From an uncultured bacterium (GTDB taxonomy: Bacteria > Bacillota > Clostridia > Lachnospirales > Lachnospiraceae), in the NCBI GenBank assembly GCA_905215405.1, contig CAJMQE010000021.1, forward strand, positions 1 through 47,668: a DNA stretch of 47,668 nt, read 5' to 3'. Positions within the stretch are counted from its first letter, which is position 1. Each line of letters begins with the position of its first letter. This document shows, piece by piece, positions 6,537 through 15,313 of the stretch. The position numbers and the translations under genes were made by a program. The notes beneath the pieces are model-generated. The model was not told where the DNA came from. It saw only the letters and a program-made list of their open reading frames with translations, and made no database searches.

Positions 6537-9350
6537 ATGAATTTAAAAAGAATTGCAGCCGCCTGTATGTCTGTGGTGATTGTATTGCCATGGACATGCA
6601 ATGTTACCACACTTGCGGCGGAAATGCAGGGAGGTGGGCCGAATAGTTCACAGACCTCCTATTCGCATGGTTCAGACGAGACAGTGACTGAGGACATGCT
6701 AAAGACGGAAGCGGATATCCCGGAAGACTATGATGTCAATACGGATACGCAGGCCAAAGCGAAGAAGGGTGAATATAGTAAACTGTTTGATCAGACGCAG
6801 ATCCAGGACGTCAATATTGACATCGATGAAAATAACTGGAATTATATGTTGCAGAACGCAATCGATACACCAACAGTGTTGACAAATAGTGTAACAATCG
6901 GTTCCGAAACAGTACAGTATGCCGGAATGAAAACAAAAGGAAATCTGACACTTTCATCAATCTGGAGCTCAGACAGCGATCGATTCAGCTTTTCGGTCAA
7001 CTTTGGTAAATATATCAAAGCTAAGAATGGGTACAGTGATACACAGAATTTCTATGGCCTTTCCAAGGTAAGTTTCAATAACATTTACGGAGATTCCACT
7101 TTGATGAAGGAATATCTTTCCTATCAGATGATGACAGAGATGGGAATTCCAACTCCGGAATATTGTCTTGTAAATCTCTATGTCAATGGAGAATTCTGGG
7201 GCGTTTATATGATGGTCGAATCTATCGATAGTGCGCTGACACAGAGAACACTGCAGGAAAAGAGCGACTTCTTTGTCAAACCAGAGTCCGCAGGCGGAGA
7301 TCTGGTCTATGATGATGCACTTGATCAGTATCTGGTAGATGGAGAATTTGTTTTTGATACAACAGATTATCCAACAGATTCATCCAATCCACTCTATCAG
7401 TACAATGGATTATGGGAAAATGATGAAGATACTCTTGCAGATGTTGTAGATATGCTGCCGACTGTATTTAAATGGATGAAGACGCTGAATACACTGAGCA
7501 ATACTACGGATTGCAATACAGCGGAATACAAAGAACAGCTGGAATCCATTATGAATGTCGATGAGATCCTACGGTATTTTGCAGTAAATACGTATCTGGT
7601 CAACCTTGATAGTTACCAGTCAGAAAAAATGCAGAACTATGGGCTGTATATGAGTGAAAGTGGCTATGCAACCGTGTTCCCATGGGATTATAATTATTCG
7701 TTTGGTGCATATGGAGTTGGGGACGCAGAGTCGATGATTAATTTCGATATCTATAACCCGGTTCTGAATGTATCTCTTTCTGAACGACCATTGTTAAATG
7801 TATTGTTACAGAATGACGATTATAAGCAACTGTATGAACAGTATATGAATGATGTATGTATTATTGCATCAGAAGGTGGTACGACATCGGATCAGGTAAC
7901 TTATGCACAGGGAAACTTTGCATCGGTGATCGAATCTTACAGAACTGCACTGACAGAAAGTTACAGCAGTGATCCGACAGCATTTTATACAGTGAGTCAG
8001 TATCAGACGGCAGCTACAAATCTGGAAGAACTGATTTCATTGAGAACACAGGCTGTATTGCAGCAGCTCGCTGGTAATACAGAAACAGTTACCACAGACC
8101 TGAACTTGAGCTCCATGGGAGATTGTGTTGGCGGTGGCGGTGGTACCCCAGGAGGTGGTGGCCAGGGAGGACAGCAGCCTGGAGATATGGGCCAGTCCTC
8201 TACATTGAGCGATGAGACGACAGGAATCAGTGTCACAGGGCCTTTCCCACAAAATGCAACGCTGAATGTAACACAGCTTACAGAAGGAGAGACATACGAG
8301 CAGGTATCTGGTGCATTGGATACACAGACACTGGAGGCACTTTATCAGATCCAGATCACAATGCCAGAACAGAATGGTATGGAACTTCCATCCGGACAGC
8401 AGGGTGATCAGCCGGGACAGAGTGGAACAACTGGAACACAGCAGCCAGGCCAGTCTGCAACATCAGGGGCAGAACAGCCAGGACAAAGTGAAACAGTGGG
8501 AACACAGGGCGATACAACAGGTGAGCAGTCTTCCCAGAGCACAGCACAGATCCCTGGAACACAGACAGCCAGTCAGGCGCAGCCAGGTCAGGCAGGTCAG
8601 ACAGAATCACAGACAGGCAGTCAGGTACAGCCGGGACAGACGCAGACAGGCAGTCAGGCGCAGCTGGGTCAGGTAGAGACACAGACAGGTAGTCAGGCAC
8701 AGCCAGAGCAGGCAGAAACACAGACAGGCAGTCAGACACAGCCAGGGCAGACGGGAACACAGCCAGAAGGCCAGACACAGTCAGCACAACAAGAAACAGG
8801 TTCACAGGCAGAAGGACAGACACAGCCAGGTATACCAGGCGCAGAAGGTGGACAACAGATGCCAGGTGGACAGGAAATGACAGGCATGGAATATACAGTG
8901 AAGATTCCAAATGCAACATCAGGTCTTTCTATTTATTATGTAGACGAGACTGGAACAGCTACAAATGTTACAGCAACTAATGAAGATGGCACATATACAT
9001 TTACAACATCTCAGCTCGGCACATTTGCACTTGTAAAATCAGTAGCCAGTCAGGATGGAACAAATGGTACAATACAAAATGGCCAGAATAGTCAGAACAG
9101 TGGATCACAGACAACTGGAACACAGACAAATACTGATATAACGGCGACTGATGATGGAACAGACGGAACAGAAACTGCAGTGGCATCAGAGGATGATGCA
9201 GAGGCAGTGTCAACAACAGATCAGGTCGATACAGGCGATAAGAATAACGCTGCTGTATGGATCGCAGTATTCGTAAGTGCAGGTGCTGGACTTGGTATTG
9301 CAGAAGTTCTGAAGAGAAGAAAACAAAAGAAACAGCAAAAAGAAATATAA
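6537..9350 (+). CDS. Secreted, membrane-anchored CotH kinase family protein
   Basis: A 937-residue protein. A signal peptide covers residues 1 to about 27. The CotH kinase-like domain spans about 75-440 and shows the family motifs LSKVSFNN, SLVNLYVNGEFWGVYMM-like and FPWDYNYSFG (near 381). Then come a Gly-rich linker near 531-550, a Gln/Gly/Thr-rich repeat region at about 618-780, a small beta-rich segment, an acidic linker, and a C-terminal hydrophobic anchor at about 904-925 with a basic tail. CotH of Bacillus is an atypical protein kinase that phosphorylates spore-coat proteins, but non-sporulation members exist. This one has a vegetative-looking promoter with two-component boxes, so it is more likely an envelope protein. 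Gene RBS is GGAGA. The target is unknown. Confidence 0.85.
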   Translation: MNLKRIAAACMSVVIVLPWTCNVTTLAAEMQGGGPNSSQTSYSHGSDETVTEDMLKTEADIPEDYDVNTDTQAKAKKGEYSKLFDQTQIQDVNIDIDENNWNYMLQNAIDTPTVLTNSVTIGSETVQYAGMKTKGNLTLSSIWSSDSDRFSFSVNFGKYIKAKNGYSDTQNFYGLSKVSFNNIYGDSTLMKEYLSYQMMTEMGIPTPEYCLVNLYVNGEFWGVYMMVESIDSALTQRTLQEKSDFFVKPESAGGDLVYDDALDQYLVDGEFVFDTTDYPTDSSNPLYQYNGLWENDEDTLADVVDMLPTVFKWMKTLNTLSNTTDCNTAEYKEQLESIMNVDEILRYFAVNTYLVNLDSYQSEKMQNYGLYMSESGYATVFPWDYNYSFGAYGVGDAESMINFDIYNPVLNVSLSERPLLNVLLQNDDYKQLYEQYMNDVCIIASEGGTTSDQVTYAQGNFASVIESYRTALTESYSSDPTAFYTVSQYQTAATNLEELISLRTQAVLQQLAGNTETVTTDLNLSSMGDCVGGGGGTPGGGGQGGQQPGDMGQSSTLSDETTGISVTGPFPQNATLNVTQLTEGETYEQVSGALDTQTLEALYQIQITMPEQNGMELPSGQQGDQPGQSGTTGTQQPGQSATSGAEQPGQSETVGTQGDTTGEQSSQSTAQIPGTQTASQAQPGQAGQTESQTGSQVQPGQTQTGSQAQLGQVETQTGSQAQPEQAETQTGSQTQPGQTGTQPEGQTQSAQQETGSQAEGQTQPGIPGAEGGQQMPGGQEMTGMEYTVKIPNATSGLSIYYVDETGTATNVTATNEDGTYTFTTSQLGTFALVKSVASQDGTNGTIQNGQNSQNSGSQTTGTQTNTDITATDDGTDGTETAVASEDDAEAVSTTDQVDTGDKNNAAVWIAVFVSAGAGLGIAEVLKRRKQKKQQKEI
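8600..8775. repeat. 39-nt tandem repeat in the CotH-family gene
   Basis: About four imperfect 13-residue units with consensus QTGSQAQPGQAET lie inside a longer Gln/Gly-rich region (8390-8870). At DNA level each unit contains CAGACAGGCAGTCAGG or a one-to-two base variant. The repeats keep the frame, so copy-number variation would change stalk length only. The long open frames on the opposite strand here arise from the repeats. Confidence 0.75.
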
Positions 9351-9392
9351 TTTATCCTTAACTAAAAAAACACATTTCAAATTTCGTAAAAG

Positions 9393-9424
9393 AAAGGCCA
9401 CATCCAAGGATGCGGCCTTTTTTA
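9393..9424. terminator. Bidirectional terminator between the CotH-like gene and nhaC
   Basis: AAAGGCC(A/G)CATCC and GGATGCGGCCTTT form a stem with a two-base loop, followed by seven T on the plus strand and A-rich sequence on the other side. It separates two convergent genes. Confidence 0.85.
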
Positions 9425-9443
9425 TATCTGTATGTATGATCGA

Positions 9444-10943
9444 TTAAGCTACGTTCTTACGTTTGTTACCATATTTGAACCAGATGTATACGAGTTCAAT
9501 AACGAGACATACGAAACCTGTGAGTGTTCCAATCCATCCGTTTGAAGTAAGACCAGCAACAACATGTCCGATTACACAGCAAGCTGCAACGCAGAGTGCA
9601 TATGGAATCTGTGTCGTAACGTGATCAATGTGTTTACAGCGTGCACCAGTTGATGCAAGGATTGTGGTATCTGAGATAGGAGAGATGTGATCTCCGCAGA
9701 CAGCACCGGAAAGAATAGCTGAAACACAGATAACAAGCATTGAGTTATTTCCTGAGAATACTGCAACAGCAATAGGAATCAGGATACCAAATGTTCCCCA
9801 TGATGTACCGGTTGCAAATGCAAGGCCAAGAGATATTACGAAGAATAATCCTGGAAGAAGAACAGTAATACCTGTACTTTCACTTACAATTGAACTTACG
9901 AATCCACCAATGTTCAGGTAGTCAGCACTGCAGATTCCGGAAAGTGTCCAAGCAAGACAGAGAATCATAATTGCTGGAGTCATGGATTTAAATCCCTGAG
10001 CAAGACTTTCGCAAAACTCTGTAAATGTAATGATCTTTCGTGGTAAATACAGCACAAATGTGAATAATAAAGTAAAGAATGAACCAAGAACAAGGCTCTT
10101 TGCACTCTCGCAGTTAGCAAATGCTTCTACCAGAGATGCACCTTTCATGATACCACCAGTGTAAGCCATTGCAGCTACACAGGAAAGAATCAGAACTAAA
10201 ATAGGAAGAATCAAATCTTTTACTTTACCGTTACCAATAACAAGGATCTCATCATCGCCAGAACCCTGTTCTGCATGGCTGGATGTGTGATCTTTTTCAT
10301 ACTTTACCATGCTTGAAAAATCGATTCCTGTAATCATAATGAAAAGCATGAATACGATTGTCAGTAATGCATAGAGGTTAAATGGGATGGTCTTTAAGAA
10401 TAATGAAAAACCATCAATGCCACTTCCTTCTGGTAAAGAGGAACCTACAGCTGCAGCCCAGCTGGAAATTGGAGCGATGATACAGATTGGAGCTGCTGTT
10501 GCATCTATGATGTAAGCGAGCTTTGCTCTTGAAATCTTATATTTATCTGTTACGGGATGCATAACAGTACCAACTGTCAGACAGTTGAAATAATCATCTA
10601 CGAAAATCAGTGAACCAAGAAGACTGGTCGCAATCAATGCACCTCGTCTTGATTTGATCGTTTTAGCTGCCCAGTTACCATATGCTCTGGATGCGCCTGA
10701 TTTTGTGATAAGTGCTACAAGGATACCGAGCAGGACAAGAAAAATCAGAATGTTAGTGTTATCTCCGATCTTGCCTCCCATAATATCGAATGTAGTCTCG
10801 ACGGCTGCTACAGGATTGAATCCGCAGTAAAGCAGCGCACCGGATAGAATTCCCACTAAAAGGGAAATGTAAACTTCTTTCGTCATCAAAGCCAGGATAA
10901 TGGCGATGACGGGTGGCAGTAGTGCCCAAAATGTTGCTTCCAT
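9444..10943 (-). CDS. nhaC: Na+/H+ antiporter, NhaC family
   Basis: A 499-residue polytopic membrane protein with roughly 12-13 hydrophobic segments. It starts MEATFWALLPPVIAIILALMTK, and segments such as GSLIFVDDYFNCLTVG, ATAAPICIIAPISSWAA and GAVCGDHISPISDTTILAS are characteristic of NhaC-type transporters (COG1757). Members exchange Na+ or organic substrates such as malate and lactate, so the exact cargo is uncertain. The frame is open to 10976, but ATG 10943 has AAAGGA at a good distance and gives the family N-terminus. It is a single gene flanked by its own promoter and a terminator. Confidence 0.88.
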   Translation of the reverse strand: MEATFWALLPPVIAIILALMTKEVYISLLVGILSGALLYCGFNPVAAVETTFDIMGGKIGDNTNILIFLVLLGILVALITKSGASRAYGNWAAKTIKSRRGALIATSLLGSLIFVDDYFNCLTVGTVMHPVTDKYKISRAKLAYIIDATAAPICIIAPISSWAAAVGSSLPEGSGIDGFSLFLKTIPFNLYALLTIVFMLFIMITGIDFSSMVKYEKDHTSSHAEQGSGDDEILVIGNGKVKDLILPILVLILSCVAAMAYTGGIMKGASLVEAFANCESAKSLVLGSFFTLLFTFVLYLPRKIITFTEFCESLAQGFKSMTPAIMILCLAWTLSGICSADYLNIGGFVSSIVSESTGITVLLPGLFFVISLGLAFATGTSWGTFGILIPIAVAVFSGNNSMLVICVSAILSGAVCGDHISPISDTTILASTGARCKHIDHVTTQIPYALCVAACCVIGHVVAGLTSNGWIGTLTGFVCLVIELVYIWFKYGNKRKNVA

Positions 10944-11003
10944 AATATAATCCTTTCTTAAATTACTTCCAAACACTTTCTATCTTTAATGTCATACTTT
11001 TCT

Positions 11004-11032
11004 ATTCTATATGAAATACAGCTATTATGCAA
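11004..11032 (-). promoter_or_regulatory. Promoter of nhaC
   Basis: Read on the minus strand, TTGCAT at 11032-11027 and TAGAAT at 11009-11004 are 17 bases apart, about 60 bases upstream of the nhaC start. The match to the housekeeping consensus is good. Confidence 0.55.
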
Positions 11033-11137
11033 GATGCAATATTTCATGAAGAAATGTATTTTTATGGAAGGAACATAGAAACAAATGACATATTTTCATT
11101 ATCAGAATACTAAAATGATAGTAGTAAATAGGTAGGG

Positions 11138-12568
11138 GTGAACGCTTTGAAGTGGAAAGGATATTTACGGAAACTACTGGCAGTCATATGTTGTCTTTTA
11201 ATGATGATGCCAGTCCTGCTGGCTGATACTACATATTGTAAGGCTGCTGAACCGGATGTAGAGTCACCTTCAGTGATACTGATGGAGGCATCTACCGGTA
11301 GTGTGATCTATGAGAAAAATGCAGATGAGTCCCTGCATCCTGCCAGCATTACAAAAATCATGTCCCTAATACTGATTTTTGATGCACTGGATAGTGGGAA
11401 GATAAATCTGGAGGATGAAGTTATGGTGTCGGATTATGCGGCATCCATGGGCGGAAGCCAGGTATTTCTGGAAGTTGGAGAAAAACAGACGGTAGATACC
11501 ATGATCAAATGTATTTCGGTTGCGAGTGCAAATGATGCAGTTGTGGCAATGGCAGAATATATCTGGGGGAGTGAAGGAACATTTGTAGAGAAAATGAACG
11601 AGAGGGCAGCAGGACTTGGCATGAATAACACGCATTTTGTGAACTGCTGTGGTCTGGACGTTGATGGACATATGACAACAGCAAGAGATGTAGCGCTGAT
11701 GTCCAGGGAACTGATCACGAAGTATCCGCAGATCCACAATTACTCCTGCATCTGGATGGATACGATTACCCATGTAACCAAAAAGGGAGAAACAGAATTT
11801 GAACTCAGTAACACCAATAAACTGATCAGACAGTATGAGTACGCAACAGGATTAAAAACCGGATCCACCGGACTTGCAAAATGCTGTCTGTCTGCTACAG
11901 CGAAGAAAGATGATATTGAACTGATCGCTGTCGTTATGGCAGCACCTAATTCAAAGACCAGATTTTCAGATGCGATCAGCCTTTTAAATTATGGTTATGG
12001 AATGTGTAGTGTCTATACAGATGAAAATCCACCGCAGATTCCAACCGTTCCACTGACTGGTGGCGTAAAGGATTCATTGGCCTGTCAGTATGCATCTACA
12101 TTTAAATATATGAGCCTCACCCAGTTCAAAGATGGGGATATTACTTCAGAAATTCGGATGAATCCTGATCTGGCGGCACCGGTGCAAAAAGGAGATGTGG
12201 TCGGACAGATTGTCTACAGCTTGAACGGCAATGAAATTGGAGCGGTGGATATTATTGCTTCAGAGACAATCAGAAAAGCAACATTTATGGATTCTTTAAA
12301 GAAGATAATCGATGCATATTTTGTAAAAGAGGGTAGTGAGAACACCGGACAGGATCAAAATGCCACACAGGAGACCGCTACAGAACCAGTAAGTGAGCCG
12401 GAAGTCCAGCCAAATGCCGCAACAGCTGCACCACAGCAGGATTCGGCCCAGACGGCAGTGACGCAGGCAGAAACGCAAAAACAGGAAACTGCAGCGCAGG
12501 CGGCCAGCCAGGCAACGCAGAAACAGACTGAAAAGGCAACTGCTCAGGCAACCACAAAAGCAAACTAA
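11138..12568 (+). CDS. D-alanyl-D-alanine carboxypeptidase (DacF/PBP5-like)
   Basis: A 476-residue class A low-molecular-weight penicillin-binding protein that trims the terminal D-Ala of peptidoglycan stem peptides. A signal peptide covers about residues 1-34. The three active-site motifs are clear: SITK in HPASITKIMS near 69, SAN in SVASANDAV near 130, and KTG in GLKTGST near 243. A PBP5-like C-terminal beta domain (about 310-395) follows. The last 80 residues are a Thr/Gln/Ala/Glu-rich tail without an evident amphipathic anchor. The start is GTG 11138 or, better placed for the ribosome binding site TAGGGGTG, TTG 11147. It is a single gene convergent with the next one. Confidence 0.9.
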   Translation: MNALKWKGYLRKLLAVICCLLMMMPVLLADTTYCKAAEPDVESPSVILMEASTGSVIYEKNADESLHPASITKIMSLILIFDALDSGKINLEDEVMVSDYAASMGGSQVFLEVGEKQTVDTMIKCISVASANDAVVAMAEYIWGSEGTFVEKMNERAAGLGMNNTHFVNCCGLDVDGHMTTARDVALMSRELITKYPQIHNYSCIWMDTITHVTKKGETEFELSNTNKLIRQYEYATGLKTGSTGLAKCCLSATAKKDDIELIAVVMAAPNSKTRFSDAISLLNYGYGMCSVYTDENPPQIPTVPLTGGVKDSLACQYASTFKYMSLTQFKDGDITSEIRMNPDLAAPVQKGDVVGQIVYSLNGNEIGAVDIIASETIRKATFMDSLKKIIDAYFVKEGSENTGQDQNATQETATEPVSEPEVQPNAATAAPQQDSAQTAVTQAETQKQETAAQAASQATQKQTEKATAQATTKAN

Positions 12569-12613
12569 GGCAACAGGAGATAATGGATGTTGAAATCATG
12601 AAATACTAAGAAA

Positions 12614-12713
12614 AAAGCCAGTGCGCGGAGAAAAATGTACCGCTCCCCAAAAGTTAGACCTAAAAATCTAACGATTGGAGGTTGGTACAAAACGATGTTC
12701 CGGCACTGGCTTT
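12614..12713. terminator. Bidirectional terminator with a 54-bp insertion in its loop
   Basis: AAAGCCAGTGC plus CGGA at 12614-12629 pairs with TCCG plus GCACTGGCTTT at 12699-12713, with one bulged G. T-rich sequence follows on the plus strand and, read from the other side, after the left arm. It separates convergent genes, but the arms are about 70 bases apart because a palindromic element sits in the loop. Confidence 0.7.
12636..12689. mobile_element. Small insertion-like element or IS-end remnant (54 bp)
   Basis: The segment begins TGTACC and ends GGTACA, so it has 6-bp terminal inverted repeats. It holds a GTTAG-N10-CTAAC hairpin and CTCCCCAA against TTGGAG. The wording CGCTCCCCAAAAGTTAGACC resembles the left ends of some IS3-family elements of Firmicutes as I remember them. 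It is flanked by AAA on both sides and lies in the loop of a terminator. No transposase is present. Confidence 0.45.
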
Positions 12714-12750
12714 CTTTATTTATAATTTCTTTTAGTACTTGAAAAATGTA

Positions 12751-13701
12751 TCAGTCCTGTTGGGACAAGCGCCAGGAGGCACCTGTGTGATAGGATTTTC
12801 CCTTTGTTTCAGAGATGAAAAGAGAGATGGCTGTATTGCCATCAAAAACGTCATCGGCCATGTTAATGAGCTTGACAGCTTCTGAAAGTGCATTTGCATA
12901 CAGATCATCAAAAGATTTTTTTGAGCTACTGTTGTCAAAAGGAATATGCCAGGTCTGATGTTCCAGGTTCCGAAAATCGCCTACTGGAACTTTCTTGTGA
13001 AACATCAGGCTCGTTACAATATGATTTTTTAATATCATAAATTCGAGCTGACCAAATAACTTCTTTTTTAATCCGGTACTGTCCTGCAGGAGCGCATTGA
13101 AGAAACGGCCTCTTCTGATCGTTCCTTTAATATACCCGGAGGAAATATCACATTTATAAGTATCTGAGACCGCCTGCGCAATCGCAGGAGAAATGCTTGC
13201 AATCTCCTTTTTATCCAGGTCCATAAAATCACTGCGTTTTCTTTTGCAGATCCGTTCCTGATGATGTTCAAAATAAAGCTGCTCATCAATGTTGGATTCA
13301 AGCTGACAGTGCAGTGAAAGTGAGAGCTGTTTGCCAGCTTTTCCATCTATATGCTGCTCAGTCATGCTGTAAATAAAGGGATGAGCGTGACTGTCCAGAC
13401 AGTAATGACAGAGAATTCCATAGAAATATGCACGCAGGGTACTGTTCTTTGCCAGATGGTTCTGTTTCATGTACTGAATAAAATGGTAAAAATACAGATC
13501 AGTTCGTTCCCGATGCATTTTACTGCCAATCTGGTCATGGCCTGCAAAAAGTGTATGAATGGCATCATAGAAAAAAATGTCTGGACCTTGCAGACCGAGG
13601 CGGAATGCACCTTCTGATAATCCAATGTGCTGGATACATTTGTGATCAATCTGACGGTAGACATCCTCACCAAACAGATAGTGGGTTGCAATACTTGGCA
13701 T
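12751..13701 (-). CDS. Zinc-dependent phospholipase C family protein
   Basis: A 316-residue protein starting MPSIATHYLFGEDVY. The pattern of His and Asp residues, with THYLFG, GLQGPDIFFY, HRERTD, GILCHYCLDSHAHPF and a later conserved His-rich stretch, matches the Zn_dep_PLC family (Pfam 00882), whose founding member is the Clostridium alpha-toxin catalytic domain. No signal peptide is seen, so it is probably cytosolic and not a toxin; such housekeeping members are common in Clostridia and their substrate is unknown. ATG 13701 has GGAG upstream and is preferred over the longer frame to 13734. Confidence 0.75.
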   Translation of the reverse strand: MPSIATHYLFGEDVYRQIDHKCIQHIGLSEGAFRLGLQGPDIFFYDAIHTLFAGHDQIGSKMHRERTDLYFYHFIQYMKQNHLAKNSTLRAYFYGILCHYCLDSHAHPFIYSMTEQHIDGKAGKQLSLSLHCQLESNIDEQLYFEHHQERICKRKRSDFMDLDKKEIASISPAIAQAVSDTYKCDISSGYIKGTIRRGRFFNALLQDSTGLKKKLFGQLEFMILKNHIVTSLMFHKKVPVGDFRNLEHQTWHIPFDNSSSKKSFDDLYANALSEAVKLINMADDVFDGNTAISLFISETKGKSYHTGASWRLSQQD

Positions 13702-13969
13702 AAATTTATCTCCATTTCTGCGTATCGAACGCATATGTTTTCTTATTAAATATCTATTTGCTGGGTATAGTATAATCCACTCGATTTTAAGTTACAAGTT
13801 CAATAGTGAAAATTCTGTGAAAATACGTTCGAGATTACGAAAATAGCAGATAAGGGGGTGGAAGTACAGAAATAAAAATGGTACAATTATAGTATATGTT
13901 TTTTGATGAAGCGTCTTTAACGCAGAGAAGAGAAAACGTGAATTCAGGAAAGCTGTAAAGGAGTTTATC

Positions 13970-15313
13970 ATGGATTTATTTGATTATATGAGAGAAAATA
14001 CAATGAAAAATGAGTCACCACTTGCATCTAGACTGCGACCAACAACGCTGGATGAGGTGGTAGGTCAGAAGCATATCATTGGAAAGGACAAGTTATTATA
14101 CAGGGCAATCAGTGCGGATAAGATCAGTTCTGTTATATTTTATGGTCCGCCGGGAACCGGTAAGACAACACTGGCAAAAGTCATTGCCAATACGACCAGT
14201 GCGGAATTCTGTCAGATCAATGCAACGGTGGCGGGAAAGAAAGATATGGAAGAGGTCGTGGAAAAAGCACGTAACAATCGTGGAATGTACGGCAAGAAGA
14301 CTATTTTGTTCGTAGATGAAATTCACCGGTTCAACAAGGGACAGCAGGATTATCTGCTTCCATTTGTTGAAGATGGTACGGTCATCTTAATTGGTGCGAC
14401 AACTGAAAATCCGTATTTTGAGGTCAATGGCGCTTTGATTTCCAGATCTATGATCTTCGAGTTAAAACCACTTGAAGATGCAGATATCAAAGAATTGATC
14501 CATAGGGCAGTTTACGATACAGAAAAAGGTATGGGTGCCATGGGAGCGATCATGGATGATGAGGCTGCCGATTTTCTTGCAAATATGTCGGATGGCGATG
14601 CAAGAAGTGCTTTAAATGCAGTGGAACTCGCAATTTTGACTACTCCAAAAGGAGAAGATGGACAGATTCATATTACGCTCGAGGTAGTAGAAGAATGCAT
14701 TCAGAAGCGTGTTATGAAGTATGATAAAACTGGTGACAATCACTATGATACGATTTCTGCATTTATAAAGAGCATGAGAGGATCTGATCCCGATGCGGCC
14801 ATTTATTATCTGGCAAGAATGCTTTTTGCAGGAGAAGATATCAAGTTCATTGCAAGAAGAATCGTGATCTGTGCGAGCGAGGACGTCGGAAATGCAGATC
14901 CGCAGGCACTTGTTGTCGCAATGGCGGCAGCACAGGCAGTGGAACGGATCGGAATGCCAGAAGCAAGGATCACGCTGGCACAGGCAGTCACTTATGTGGC
15001 AAGTGCACCAAAGAGCAATGCGTCCTATAAGGCAATCAATCAGGCGCTTGAAACGGTAAAAAATGAAAAAATGGCATCAATACCAGCACATTTGCGGGAT
15101 ACACATTATAAAAGTGCGTCAAAGCTCGGACGTGGAGTCGGCTATCTGTATTCTCATGATTTTCCGAACCACTATGTTGAGCAGCAGTATTTACCGGATG
15201 AACTAGTGGGGACAAAGTTTTATGAGCCAACGGAAATTGGGTATGAAAAAAAGATTCAAGAGTATTTTTCAAAAATAAAAGGTGGGGATTCACACAATGA
15301 AAAAGCGAATTGA
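13970..15313 (+). CDS. rarA: Replication-associated recombination protein RarA (MgsA) AAA ATPase
   Basis: A 447-residue clamp-loader-related AAA+ ATPase acting at stalled replication forks. The N-terminal PLASRLRPTTLDEVVGQKHI is diagnostic. Walker A is GPPGTGKTT near residue 60 and Walker B ILFVDEIHRF near 114, followed by NKGQQD and sensor 1 IGATTENP. The C-terminal tetramerisation region with ALVVAMAAAQAVERIGMPEARI and LPDELVG-like ending is intact. AAAGGAG precedes the ATG, and a weak TATAGT lies at 13888. Its last 17 nt overlap the start of the next gene, which suggests co-translation with a set of uncharacterised genes. Confidence 0.94.
   Translation: MDLFDYMRENTMKNESPLASRLRPTTLDEVVGQKHIIGKDKLLYRAISADKISSVIFYGPPGTGKTTLAKVIANTTSAEFCQINATVAGKKDMEEVVEKARNNRGMYGKKTILFVDEIHRFNKGQQDYLLPFVEDGTVILIGATTENPYFEVNGALISRSMIFELKPLEDADIKELIHRAVYDTEKGMGAMGAIMDDEAADFLANMSDGDARSALNAVELAILTTPKGEDGQIHITLEVVEECIQKRVMKYDKTGDNHYDTISAFIKSMRGSDPDAAIYYLARMLFAGEDIKFIARRIVICASEDVGNADPQALVVAMAAAQAVERIGMPEARITLAQAVTYVASAPKSNASYKAINQALETVKNEKMASIPAHLRDTHYKSASKLGRGVGYLYSHDFPNHYVEQQYLPDELVGTKFYEPTEIGYEKKIQEYFSKIKGGDSHNEKAN

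Noticed and set aside
8356..8919. 187-residue open frame on the minus strand, rich in Leu/Val/Ser
   Set aside because: It lies opposite the repeat region of the CotH-family gene and its repetitive protein merely mirrors the CAG-rich repeats. It has no ribosome binding site or recognisable domain.
12751..13701. Alpha-toxin-like secreted phospholipase
   Set aside because: The Zn_dep_PLC pattern is present but there is no signal peptide and no C-terminal membrane-binding domain, so a toxin role is not supported.
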